From Poseidonibacter ostreae (lineage in GTDB: Bacteria > Campylobacterota > Campylobacteria > Campylobacterales > Arcobacteraceae), in assembly GCF_009208055.1 (NCBI RefSeq), contig NZ_WFKI01000011.1, positions 1 through 64,000 on the forward strand: 64,000 nucleotides of DNA, given 5' to 3'. A program made the position numbers and the translations under genes. The notes beneath the pieces were generated by a model. It ran no database searches. It saw only the letters and a list, made by a program, of their open reading frames with translations, and was not told the origin of the DNA. This document shows, in pieces, positions 17,717-26,381 of the stretch (within the stretch, counting starts at the first letter, position 1; every line of letters starts with the position of its first letter).

Positions 17717-19714
17717 ATGATAATTGACACGATAACAATTGAAGGGTTTAAAAGTTTTAAAGAAAGAGAGATAATAACTCTTAAGAATTTCACTGCATTT
17801 ATTGGTTCTAATGGAGTAGGAAAAACTACTGTTTTAGAAGCATTATGTAGATTGTTTTCAACAGAAAAAAGTTTAAGAAATATAAATAATTCTGATTTTT
17901 ATATTCCAGTAAATGAAAGAATAGATAGTAAAGAGGAAAGAGAATTATTAATTGAAGTTAAAATTTTGTTCCCTGAATTAGTAACAAGTGGTGATGATTC
18001 TGCTATTCCTACAGTATTTCGTCATATGTCAATCGATGAAGCAGGAGGTGACCCTTATTGCAAAATTAGATTAGAATCAAAATGGATAAAAACAACATTA
18101 CCTGAAGGTGATATTGAACAAAATATTTATTGGATAACTAAATCCGTTGAAGAAGATGAAGATGAAAAAAAACATATAGTAAATGCTAATGACAGGTCAA
18201 AAATTCAACTTCACTATATTCCTGCAACAAGAAACCCAAATGAACATTTAAAGCAAACTTCAAATTCTATAATGAATAAATTATTAATGGCAATAAACTG
18301 GAGTGATGCAATAAAAACAGAGATTGAAGATTTCTCTAATACTCTTAAAAATAGTTTTCAATCACAAAGATCAATTACTGCAATACAAACTGAACTATCA
18401 AGTTTTTGGAATGAATTCTTTAAGTCTGACATATATAGTAATGTTAATATTTCACCTTTTTCTAAAGATATGTCTCAAATTTTATCAAAAACTGAAATTT
18501 CTTTTACTCCTTCAATCACAGGTGAAGAAGAGAGTATGGAAAGGTTAAGTGATGGAATGAAATCTTTATTTTATTTTACATTAATAAGTACTCTATTTGA
18601 AATAGAGAATAAAATTTTAAATAATGAAGAATTAGATATTGATGAAGAAAAATTAAATCCTTCTATTTATAACATATTTGCTATTGAAGAGCCAGAGAAT
18701 CATTTGTCTCCTCACTATTTAGGTAGAGTTATGAAAGTGTTTAGAAAGATTTCCAATTCCAATAGAGCACAAGTTATTATAACTAGCCATACTCCTACAA
18801 TTATCAAAAGAGTTGAACCTGAAGAAATTAGACATATAAGATTAAAAGAGAATAGGTCATCAACTGTTAAATCTCTATTATTACCTGAAGCAGAAGATGA
18901 AGCTTTAAAATATGTAAAAGAAGCTGTTCGAGCTTATCCTGAACTCTATTTTTCAAAGTTAGTTGTATTAGGGGAAGGAGATAGTGAAGAATTGGTTTTA
19001 TCAAAAGTTGCAGAAGCTTTTGATGTTCTTATTGATCAATCTTTTATTTCTATAGTACCGCTTGGCGGTAGATTTGTAAATCATTTCTGGAAGTTATTAA
19101 ATCAACTAGAAATACCTTATGTTACTTTGTTAGATTATGATAAAGATAGGGGAATAGATGGTGGATATGGAAGAATTAAATATATCTTGAAACAATTAAT
19201 TCTTTCGGGAAAAGATAGAAATGATGTATTAAAACTTAGGGATGGATCAATATTATCTGATGAGAGATTAGAAGATATGCATAATCGTGTCTCAGATGGT
19301 AGTGAAATAAATGCAATTAATCATTTAAAAAAATTTGATGTATTCTTTTCTCATCCTTATGATATTGATTTTATAATGTTAGAAAAATTTCCTGATGCAT
19401 ATAAAGAGTTAAATGATGGACAACGAGGACCTACTATTCCTGATAATGATGATGATAATTACAAAAGTAATACTCAAGTTGCTATAGCATCAGTAATTAA
19501 AAAGAAAAAAGCTACTGATATTGAAGCAATTACTATTAAAGATAGTACAGATTATAGTGATTATTATTGGTATAGATATTTATTTTTAGGTCAAGGAAAA
19601 CCAACTTCTCATCTTAATGGATTATCTCAATTATCAGATGCTGAACTTATTACTAATTGCCCAGATGTTCTAAAAGAACTTATTGAGAAAATTAAAGATA
19701 AGGTGGCTACATAA
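17717..19714 (+). CDS. gajA: Gabija protein GajA, OLD-family ATPase-TOPRIM nuclease
   Basis: The 665-residue protein has Walker A IGSNGVGKT at 29-37, a signature-like RLSDGMKSLF near 278, Walker B IFAIEEPENHLSP near 320 and the H-loop ITSHTP. A TOPRIM domain follows from about 412: VLGEGDSEELVL holds the metal-binding Glu, LLDYDKDRG the DxD. GajA of Gabija nicks or cuts specific DNA when nucleotide pools fall during phage infection. It is somewhat longer than the 578-residue B. cereus protein. The next gene is a UvrD-like helicase starting 1 base after the stop, the Gabija arrangement. Confidence 0.9.
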   Translation: MIIDTITIEGFKSFKEREIITLKNFTAFIGSNGVGKTTVLEALCRLFSTEKSLRNINNSDFYIPVNERIDSKEERELLIEVKILFPELVTSGDDSAIPTVFRHMSIDEAGGDPYCKIRLESKWIKTTLPEGDIEQNIYWITKSVEEDEDEKKHIVNANDRSKIQLHYIPATRNPNEHLKQTSNSIMNKLLMAINWSDAIKTEIEDFSNTLKNSFQSQRSITAIQTELSSFWNEFFKSDIYSNVNISPFSKDMSQILSKTEISFTPSITGEEESMERLSDGMKSLFYFTLISTLFEIENKILNNEELDIDEEKLNPSIYNIFAIEEPENHLSPHYLGRVMKVFRKISNSNRAQVIITSHTPTIIKRVEPEEIRHIRLKENRSSTVKSLLLPEAEDEALKYVKEAVRAYPELYFSKLVVLGEGDSEELVLSKVAEAFDVLIDQSFISIVPLGGRFVNHFWKLLNQLEIPYVTLLDYDKDRGIDGGYGRIKYILKQLILSGKDRNDVLKLRDGSILSDERLEDMHNRVSDGSEINAINHLKKFDVFFSHPYDIDFIMLEKFPDAYKELNDGQRGPTIPDNDDDNYKSNTQVAIASVIKKKKATDIEAITIKDSTDYSDYYWYRYLFLGQGKPTSHLNGLSQLSDAELITNCPDVLKELIEKIKDKVAT

Positions 19715-19715
19715 T

Positions 19716-21581
19716 TTGGCTTATATACAAGAAGTAAATTGGATACCTCAAGGAATTACTAGGTTAGAAGATAATGCTAATCTAGTAATAAGAAATAATA
19801 ATGAAAATATACTAGTTACAGCAGGCCCAGGTGCTGGAAAAACTGAACTTTTAGCACAGAAGGCTTCTTTTCTTCTTCAAACAGGAGCCTGTAAAAGAAA
19901 TAAAAAGATTCTTGCAATTAGTTTTAAAAAAGATGCTTCGAAAAACTTAAAAGACAGAGTTGAATTAAGATGTGGGAAAGACTTATCCAAACAATTTGAT
20001 TCAATTACTTTTGATGCCTTTGCTAAGAACATTTTTGATAGATTTAAAGATGCTTTACCTTTAAACTGGAGAATTGGACTTTATGAATTGAATTTTATTA
20101 AAAATGATGAAATGGAACATTATTTGTTAAACTGTGGTTTAACTCCAACTGAAAAACAAAATTTTGATAGAAGAACTTTTGAACAGAAATATCTAACAAA
20201 AGATTTACTTCCACTTGATGGATTTAATCAAGATAATATTGAAAATAAAGCTATTTTTTTAATGTGGAGTTATCTTATAACTAATAATACTCCTAGCATA
20301 ATTTCTCTTTCAATGATTAATAGATTAGTTGAATTAATTTTTAGAACTAATCCTAAACTTCTTTTATCTTTACAGTCAACATATTCATTTGTATTTTTAG
20401 ATGAATTTCAAGATACTACAAATATACAATATGATTTGATAAAAAGATGTTTTATAAATCCTAATACAAAAATTACTGCAGTTGGAGATGAGAAACAAAC
20501 TATAATGGGATGGGCAGGAGCTTTATCTGATATATTTAATAGTTATGAAAGTGAATTTAATGCAAGTAAATATAAGCTTCAAAATAATTATCGTTCATCT
20601 CCTGAACTTGTAAATATACAAAATATTATTACTCAATCTTTAATGGGAGAACAAAGTAGTAATATAACTTCAATGACTAGTTTATCTGCAGGCAATGACT
20701 CTTGTAAATTATATTCTTATACAAATGAAAATAATGAAGCAAATGATATATCTCTATATATTAATGATTTAATTGTTAACAAAGCCATACCCGCAAATGA
20801 AATATGTTTATTAACAAAACAAACACCCGAAGTTTTTACTCCACATATTCAAAGTAAATTAACAAGTATGAATATAAAGTCCAGGATTGAAAATGAATTA
20901 CAAGATGTTTTATCTGAATCATTAACAAAACTTGTTATATGCATGTTACGTTTAATTTTCTTACCTAAATGTGGAGAAAGTTGGAAAATAATAAATGAAT
21001 ATTTTTTAACTGTATATAGTGATAGTGAAAAAGATAATGAAGATTATATAAATGTATTTATCACTAACTTTAGAACAAGTGAAAATTTTGCAGAATATAG
21101 TAAAGAAGGGATACAAGAAACGATAAGCATTCTAGTTGACTTCTTAAATTTCAATGATGAAAAATTATTAAAAACAGTCTATAAACAGTATTCTCAAGGC
21201 GATTATTTAAAAAAAGTTCAATTAAATATAAGTAAATGGATCTTTTATTATTTAGACGAAAATAGTAATAATTGGAAAGATTCCTTATCTTCATTTGAAG
21301 GAAGAAATTGTGTAAAGATAATGACTATGCATAAGAGTAAAGGTCTAGAGTTTAATACTGTAATATTTGTTGGATTAGAAGATAATGTGTATTGGACATA
21401 TTCGAGTGATCCCTTAGCAGATAATAATGGTTTCTTTGTCGCATTTTCTAGAGCAAAAGAAAGAATTTTATTTACAATAAGTCATAGAGAACATTATCGT
21501 GATAATGCAACAATAAGTACTATTTCTCCTATAATTGATATTTTTAGAGAAGCAAATATTAATCTTGAAGTTAGGAATTAA
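19716..21581 (+). CDS. gajB: Gabija protein GajB, UvrD-like helicase
   Basis: Start TTG at 19716 (LAYIQEVNWIPQGI), with AAGGTGG about 10 bases upstream inside the end of gajA; a longer frame from 19683 is less likely. The 621-residue protein has all superfamily 1A motifs: AGPGAGKTELLA (I), FLDEFQDT (II), AVGDEKQTIMGWAG (III), NYRSSPELV (IV), MTMHKSKGLEF (V) and FVAFSRAKERI (VI). GajB is thought to sense nucleic acid ends or unwound DNA and to form a complex with GajA. It is longer than the 494-residue B. cereus GajB. Confidence 0.9.
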   Translation: MAYIQEVNWIPQGITRLEDNANLVIRNNNENILVTAGPGAGKTELLAQKASFLLQTGACKRNKKILAISFKKDASKNLKDRVELRCGKDLSKQFDSITFDAFAKNIFDRFKDALPLNWRIGLYELNFIKNDEMEHYLLNCGLTPTEKQNFDRRTFEQKYLTKDLLPLDGFNQDNIENKAIFLMWSYLITNNTPSIISLSMINRLVELIFRTNPKLLLSLQSTYSFVFLDEFQDTTNIQYDLIKRCFINPNTKITAVGDEKQTIMGWAGALSDIFNSYESEFNASKYKLQNNYRSSPELVNIQNIITQSLMGEQSSNITSMTSLSAGNDSCKLYSYTNENNEANDISLYINDLIVNKAIPANEICLLTKQTPEVFTPHIQSKLTSMNIKSRIENELQDVLSESLTKLVICMLRLIFLPKCGESWKIINEYFLTVYSDSEKDNEDYINVFITNFRTSENFAEYSKEGIQETISILVDFLNFNDEKLLKTVYKQYSQGDYLKKVQLNISKWIFYYLDENSNNWKDSLSSFEGRNCVKIMTMHKSKGLEFNTVIFVGLEDNVYWTYSSDPLADNNGFFVAFSRAKERILFTISHREHYRDNATISTISPIIDIFREANINLEVRN

Positions 21582-21976
21582 AAAAATAAAAATAAGCATA
21601 TAACTAAAGGTTTAGAAACATACATTTATTCCAAGGATTTATTGAATGTAAATTTAGTATTCTATCCCTGAAGCTTTAAAAATTTAAGAGAACATCGAGA
21701 CACTGTAGTTATACTTTAACTCCAGAAAATGTTTTTCACTCAAAATATTACAGTGTAATGTATTGGATTTAGTAATTATGTTAGGATATATTTGGAATAA
21801 TTATTAGAATTAAACTTAAAAGGAATTTATAGAAGAATTACTTTATGAAAAACTAAAGATACTAAAAGTGAAATATTATTTACTCAATGGAATTATGATA
21901 AAAGATCATCCCTAAAACTCTAAATTCTATGGTAAATCTTTTCTCACATTAAGGTTGTAATACAACTTTATATATT
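21582..21976. other. Gene-free stretch after gajB
   Basis: It carries only broken frames. A stretch near 21684-21760 reads FKRTSRH...LTPENVFHSK in one frame, loosely like the C-terminal end of DDE transposases, but this is too weak to call. No terminator stands out. Confidence 0.4.
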
Positions 21977-22198
21977 TTAATTATAAATCACTTCAATCTT
22001 ACAATCTAAAATATCACAAACTAATAAAGCAAATGCAAAATCAAATCTACCTCTTGTGACTTTTTGTCTAACAGCAGCTTCACTAAATGTATGTCCTGAT
22101 TCATTTAACTTTTTTGTTAGTTCAATAAATGAAATATCTTTTTGAGCCATTATCTTTTTAATAAATATCTTAGATTCTTTATCAAAATCTTTTTCCAT
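21977..22198 (-). CDS. Small DUF6471-like regulator
   Basis: The 73-residue protein contains ISFIELTKKLNESGHTFSEAAVRQKVTRGRFDFAFALLVCDILDC. This resembles the helix-turn-helix layout of DUF6471 proteins, small Cro-like regulators of phages and islands. It is transcribed away from the S24-like gene at 22336 across a 137-base region with repeated TATCATATA motifs. Likely a repressor acting on that region; inferred. Confidence 0.65.
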   Translation of the reverse strand: MEKDFDKESKIFIKKIMAQKDISFIELTKKLNESGHTFSEAAVRQKVTRGRFDFAFALLVCDILDCKIEVIYN

Positions 22199-22335
22199 TA
22201 TAAACCTTGTTTTTCTTGAATTATATCATATATGAATAAAATTCATTAAATATGATTATTTTAGAGTATATATGTATTGCATAGTGTGATTATAAATGAT
22301 ATAATCTTATCATATATAATAAATAAGGAGTATAT
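22199..22335. promoter_or_regulatory. Divergent promoter with candidate operators
   Basis: Variants of a TTAT(at)CATATAT motif recur: attatatcatatatga around 22215-22231 and ttatcatatataat around 22307-22320, plus gatataatc between them. Repeats placed at both gene starts suggest operators of one or both flanking regulators. The GGAG ribosome binding site of the plus-strand gene is at about 22327-22330. Confidence 0.4.
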
Positions 22336-22668
22336 ATGTATAGGTTAAGAAATTTTAATCCAGTGAATAATATAAATTATGTTCCAAGGTTTGAATGTGA
22401 AGATATAGAAATTCTTTCATATTCACAAAAAGATGATGGTATGGAACCAGAAATTTATCAAGGTCAACAAGTTTTTGTTTTAAAAAGAAACTATATCTTT
22501 AATGAAAAAGATATCTATTTAATTTTATGTCCATATGGAGAAAGTATTAGAAGATTAAAAATGGTATCAGATGAATCAGTTCAATTAGTTGCAAGTAATA
22601 GAAAATGTAATAACGAAATATTTTTAATTGATGATATTCAAATACTTGGAAAAGTGAAAGTAAGTTAA
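22336..22668 (+). CDS. S24/LexA-like protein lacking catalytic residues
   Basis: This 110-residue protein is only the C-terminal peptidase-type fold of LexA/CI repressors, with no DNA-binding domain. DDGMEPEIYQGQQVFVLKR aligns with the usual GDSMEP motif, but Gly35 replaces the nucleophilic Ser. IRRLKM aligns with the VKRL segment, and Arg72 replaces the general-base Lys. It therefore cannot self-cleave by the family mechanism. It may act as a dimerisation partner or antagonist of a repressor, which is inference. It is followed by a perfect hairpin. Confidence 0.65.
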   Translation: MYRLRNFNPVNNINYVPRFECEDIEILSYSQKDDGMEPEIYQGQQVFVLKRNYIFNEKDIYLILCPYGESIRRLKMVSDESVQLVASNRKCNNEIFLIDDIQILGKVKVS

Positions 22669-22673
22669 TTCCT

Positions 22674-22706
22674 AAACCATATAAAATACTATATTTTATA
22701 TGGTTT
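22674..22706 (+). terminator. Perfect 15-bp hairpin after the S24-like gene
   Basis: The 15-base arms at 22674-22688 and 22692-22706 are exactly complementary, with a 3-base loop. The stem is AT-rich with two G-C pairs and the 3' arm ends GGTTTA. It acts as a terminator or possibly a regulator site. Confidence 0.65.
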
Positions 22707-22803
22707 ATCGAGTTTATAGGCTCTATAGAGTTTAAGAAAAATAGAAGAGAATCAAAACATTATAAAAAGTGTTTCTGAGTAATAAATTATAAGGTTTAAG
22801 AAA

Positions 22804-23400
22804 ATGAGTGTAAAAAAAGAGATAAAAAGAATAAAAGAGAATATTACTGAAAAAGAATATAAAAAATTAATGGCATTTGTACGAGGTGATGAAAAGCTAA
22901 GAAAAAATACAAAATCTAATTTACTTAGAACTTTTACACTTTTATTTTTTTCTGGTCTAAGAGTTAATGAAGTTCAAGAATTAAAAATAAAAGATATTAA
23001 AAAATTACTAGATGAAGAAAGTATAAAAATAGATATCAAAAAAACATCAAGTGAAAGAAAGCTATATTTAACTCCTAGTTTAAAAAAAGAGTTACTTAAA
23101 ATATTTGATTTTAATATTGAAGAAGATGATAATAGAATTATTACAAAAGGCTCTTGTAAAAATAAAAATGTTGGTATTAATAATATTGTATTTATTCAAC
23201 AAGTTAATTCTGTAATAAAAGAAATTTTAGGAGTAGGGTATTCTTCTCATTCTTTTAGACAAGGTCTAATTACTGAAATGAGTAGTAAACAAATTAATAT
23301 TAAAATCATCTCTAAATTTATTGGTCATAAAAATGTTTCTACTACTATGGGTTATATTAATCCTAGTGATGAGCAGATTATTGGGTCTTTGATAAGATAA
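22804..23400 (+). CDS. Small tyrosine recombinase (catalytic domain only)
   Basis: The 198-residue protein holds all catalytic residues of the Xer/integrase family. These are SGLRVNEVQEL (Arg), KTSSERKLYL (Lys), HSFRQGL (HxxR), GHKNVSTTMGYINP (second His and Tyr). It lacks a full core-binding or arm-binding domain, unlike the two island integrases. It might resolve multimers of an excised element or have moved a cassette. Its substrate cannot be told from the sequence. Confidence 0.82.
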   Translation: MSVKKEIKRIKENITEKEYKKLMAFVRGDEKLRKNTKSNLLRTFTLLFFSGLRVNEVQELKIKDIKKLLDEESIKIDIKKTSSERKLYLTPSLKKELLKIFDFNIEEDDNRIITKGSCKNKNVGINNIVFIQQVNSVIKEILGVGYSSHSFRQGLITEMSSKQINIKIISKFIGHKNVSTTMGYINPSDEQIIGSLIR

Positions 23401-23792
23401 ATTTATTTTTATGGAATGATAAAATAGATTCATACTCCAAATCAAATAGCTCTAAAATAAAATAAAAGGAATTAAAGCAATAGCTTCTTAAGGGATTTTA
23501 GTAATGGCAAGATTGTTCTAAAAAAGAATTAGATTTTTGAACTTACGCCAGAAGGTACAGGTTGTTAAACAGCTAGTATATAAGTAAATTCTAAAGCTTC
23601 ATTCAATGATTGATATAAAAGTACCTTTTTACCTAAGTTCTATACAGGGGCTTGGTAGGGTTAGGGTCTCGAAAAATAGATAATATTTTTATTTTATATA
23701 TCTTAGTCATTTTTTTAATTATGTAAAAATAATTAATTATTTTAGTATTATTTTGTTTACTATAACAAAATTACATATTTAGGAACTATTAT
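23401..23792. other. Gene-free stretch upstream of the orphan ATPase
   Basis: It contains decayed repeat copy 1 (about 23487-23572, see separate entry), a short insertion-sequence-end-like motif at 23663-23681, and an AT-rich promoter region from 23690. A TAGGA ribosome binding site lies just before the ATG at 23793. Confidence 0.5.
23487..23572 (+). repeat. Decayed repeat copy 1 flanking the orphan ATPase
   Basis: It resembles 25315-25402 at roughly two thirds of positions. In one frame both end as a protein tail, IFELTPEGTGC here and IVEHTPKSTGY in the other copy, followed at once by a stop codon. Both are interrupted upstream by stops. They look like relics of the 3' end of the same lost gene. 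Confidence 0.45.
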
Positions 23793-25109
23793 ATGGAAGT
23801 ATCAAATAAAGTGTACGATGTCTTTACTCCGTCAACTCCAGCTAAAAAGAATTATATAGAACGTACAAAAGTTACGGGTCGTATTGCTAGTTCTTTGAGA
23901 ACACCTGGAAAGCAGATTATTATTTATGGACATTCAGGTGTTGGTAAAACATCTTTGTTACGAAAACAATTAGAACGTATATATGAAAGAGAAATAGTTA
24001 CCTCTTGTATGACATCTTTGACATTTGAGTCTATTTTAATGGATGCCTTTGATCAGTTAGATGAATATTATGTCTCTCAAAAAAATGAAGCAAATGAATA
24101 TGGTATCGAATCGTCAATTGCCAATGATTATTTCTGTTTAAAATCTTCTATAAAAGGTTCATCCAAAAAAGAACAAGGAACATCTTCAATAAGGGTTATT
24201 GATATTCAACTTACCGCTTCTAGACTTGCAAGTTTTCTAGGAGAAGGAGGTTATTGTTGGATTCTAGAAGATTTTCATAAAGTAGATAAGAAAGAAAAAA
24301 TAAAATTATCTCAAGCAATGAAAATATTTATGGATCAATCGACAAAATATGAGGATTTAAAAATAATTGCATTAGGAGCGGTTAATACAGGTAGAGAAGT
24401 TGTTGAGTATGACTCTGAGATGAGAAAAAGAATTTCTGAGATAGAAGTTGGATTAATGACAAAACCAGAGTTAAGTAAAATAATAACAAATGGGGAATCA
24501 CTTCTTAATATATTTATAGAAAGAAAAATACATGATGAAATTGTTAACTTCTCAAATGGATTAGCTTCAGTATGTCATGCAATTTGTTTATATATGTGTG
24601 AAGAAAAAGGTATTTATACTACAGTACTTGGTGAACCACTTAAATTTGTAGAAACAGATTTAGCACTTGCAATCGAAAGATATATGGAAGAAGAGTCAGA
24701 CAGTATTAAAGATAGATTTGAAAGAGCAATAACATCCGAAAAAGAAAGAAGTGAAAAGTGTGCATTAATTTTAAAAGCATTATCAAAATTTCCTGCAGAT
24801 GGAGCAACAAAAGCTGAAATTATGGCTTCTATCAAAGATAAAAAATTTGATTATGCACCAATCACTTTAACGACAAATTTAGAAAAATTGCAAAAAGAAG
24901 AGAGAGGTTCATTAATTCTTTTTAACAATTCCTCTGCAAAATATTATTTTAGAGAACCATTCTTTAAGCCATTCTCATTAGCCTATTTTGAAAAAGAGGA
25001 ACCTTCATCTAGTTTAAATAAGAATAGCTTGAAAACAGTGATAGGTACAATTGCTTATGAAGCTGTCGTAGAAGAACAATTACGTAAATATGCTAAAAGA
25101 TCAAGATAG
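23793..25109 (+). CDS. Orphan AAA/STAND-like ATPase
   Basis: The 438-residue protein has Walker A IIIYGHSGVGKTSLLRK near 46-62 and Walker B YCWILEDFHKVD near 155-166. KIIALGAVNTGR follows as a likely sensor strand. Residues 220-300 look like the lid helices of an Orc1/STAND-type AAA module, and 330-410 like a winged-helix region (ILKALSKFPADGATKAEIMASI). No nuclease, TIR, protease or membrane domain is evident. It stands alone in a defence-rich island between decayed repeats. It could be a regulatory ATPase, a TnsC-like protein or an uncharacterised defence factor; none is shown. Confidence 0.7.
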   Translation: MEVSNKVYDVFTPSTPAKKNYIERTKVTGRIASSLRTPGKQIIIYGHSGVGKTSLLRKQLERIYEREIVTSCMTSLTFESILMDAFDQLDEYYVSQKNEANEYGIESSIANDYFCLKSSIKGSSKKEQGTSSIRVIDIQLTASRLASFLGEGGYCWILEDFHKVDKKEKIKLSQAMKIFMDQSTKYEDLKIIALGAVNTGREVVEYDSEMRKRISEIEVGLMTKPELSKIITNGESLLNIFIERKIHDEIVNFSNGLASVCHAICLYMCEEKGIYTTVLGEPLKFVETDLALAIERYMEEESDSIKDRFERAITSEKERSEKCALILKALSKFPADGATKAEIMASIKDKKFDYAPITLTTNLEKLQKEERGSLILFNNSSAKYYFREPFFKPFSLAYFEKEEPSSSLNKNSLKTVIGTIAYEAVVEEQLRKYAKRSR

Positions 25110-25549
25110 TTTTATTATTTAAACAATGAACTAAGTTCTCATAATCAAATATTAAATAGAGAAGCTAATGAAAAATTAGAAAAAAAATGATTTTATTGGT
25201 AATGCTGTAAAAGATTAAATTTATGATTCAATTTTAGGAATTACTAGATGCTGACACAGATTAATGAGCACTCCTTAGAACACTCTTTCGATAGAGATAA
25301 TTCAAGTTCCAGAACCTCTTTGGGAACAGTTTTTACTAACGGGAAACTTGTTTCAAAAAGAGTTGGATTGTTGAACATACTCCAAAAAGTACAGGTTATT
25401 GATTTTATAAAAGACATTTCAAAATATATTATTTCAGATGGAAAACAAAAGAGATACTGTCTAATAAATTTTACTTTAATAAAAACTAGCAATGGTTATT
25501 ACCCCAAAAAAAATACATCTAAATATAGTCAAAACTGTTGAAAGTTTAG
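25110..25549. other. Gene-free stretch after the orphan ATPase, with decayed repeat copy 2
   Basis: A 97-codon plus-strand frame at 25248-25541 covers repeat copy 2, but in a frame different from the conserved tail, so I treat it as spurious. Shorter broken frames precede it. No clear terminator is seen. Confidence 0.5.
25315..25402 (+). repeat. Decayed repeat copy 2 flanking the orphan ATPase
   Basis: Partner of 23487-23572, in the same orientation. In the conserved frame it reads FKKSWIVEHTPKSTGY and then TGA. Confidence 0.45.
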
Positions 25550-26380
25550 TTATAATTTAATTTTTTTCTTTAATAAAACACCACGTCTCCAAATTTTAAG
25601 ATTCAATATACTATTATCAAAGGTTGAAAAAATATTTTTAAAATCATTGCAAGAGTATATTTCTTTACTATTAGCTTCTAAAATAATATCAAAATCCATC
25701 ACATCTGATTTATAAGCCAAAGTGTCATTATAAACATAATTAACTTGACAGCCTCTATTTGTACTGAGTTCTTGTCTTGTTGTACTATCAATTTCTTTAA
25801 ATGTGGCTCCAAATAACATTTTTGAAGTATCAACTTTTTTCAAGAAATAAATATGATATTTATTTACATTTCTTTGATATGGCATATATGTTGTTGTTGT
25901 ATATCCTGGTGTGTTAATTGTTCCATGAGTATTTGAGGTACCATATGAATTTCTATATGCAATAGTTCCTCTATTATTGTAACTGTTTGTCCGAGTATTA
26001 GAATTACCATAAGAGTTAAAAGAATATGTTTGCCCAGCATGATAATTAGTCATAGGCATAACTCCCGATGTAGTTCTTAAATATTCTTTATTACCTAATA
26101 TTGAATCTGCCCCTAATGATTTTCCAAATTCTTTCAATTGATTAAGATTAACTTTTTGAGCACTTGAATAATCTGATGAACCTATAATTCTATATCCATT
26201 TTTTAATGATGAAATTAATTCATTAACTTCATCAATTTCATTAAAAGTTATATATTTAGATGGAGTAAACTTTGTGTTAGTATTAGGTTGATAAAATTTT
26301 ACAAATGAAGAATTTTCACTATATTTAGCACAACCTGAGAAAATTATTGAAAGTAGAATGAAATAAAAATAAATTTTCAT
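25550..26380 (-). CDS. Outer-membrane-type lipoprotein with PDZ-like C terminus
   Basis: The 276-residue protein starts with a lipoprotein signal, MKIYFYFILLSIIFSGC, with Cys17 as lipidation site. The middle is low in complexity (Gly/Asn/Ser/Tyr/Thr-rich, 105-170). The last 85 residues resemble a PDZ-like domain: GCQVNYVYNDTLAYKSDV, DIILEANSKEIYSCNDF, LKIWRRGVLLKKKIKL. A strong AGGAGG precedes the ATG. It lies directly behind the next gene upstream and is probably co-transcribed with it. No function is known to me. Confidence 0.75.
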   Translation of the reverse strand: MKIYFYFILLSIIFSGCAKYSENSSFVKFYQPNTNTKFTPSKYITFNEIDEVNELISSLKNGYRIIGSSDYSSAQKVNLNQLKEFGKSLGADSILGNKEYLRTTSGVMPMTNYHAGQTYSFNSYGNSNTRTNSYNNRGTIAYRNSYGTSNTHGTINTPGYTTTTYMPYQRNVNKYHIYFLKKVDTSKMLFGATFKEIDSTTRQELSTNRGCQVNYVYNDTLAYKSDVMDFDIILEANSKEIYSCNDFKNIFSTFDNSILNLKIWRRGVLLKKKIKL

Positions 26381-26381
26381 T

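Noticed and set aside
21684..21760. Transposase C-terminal remnant after gajB
   Set aside because: Only one short loosely similar stretch in one frame; not enough to tell from chance in AT-rich DNA.
25248..25541. 97-codon plus-strand ORF
   Set aside because: It covers decayed repeat copy 2 in a different frame from the tail conserved between the two copies, and an 82-codon ORF lies opposite. Neither looks coding.
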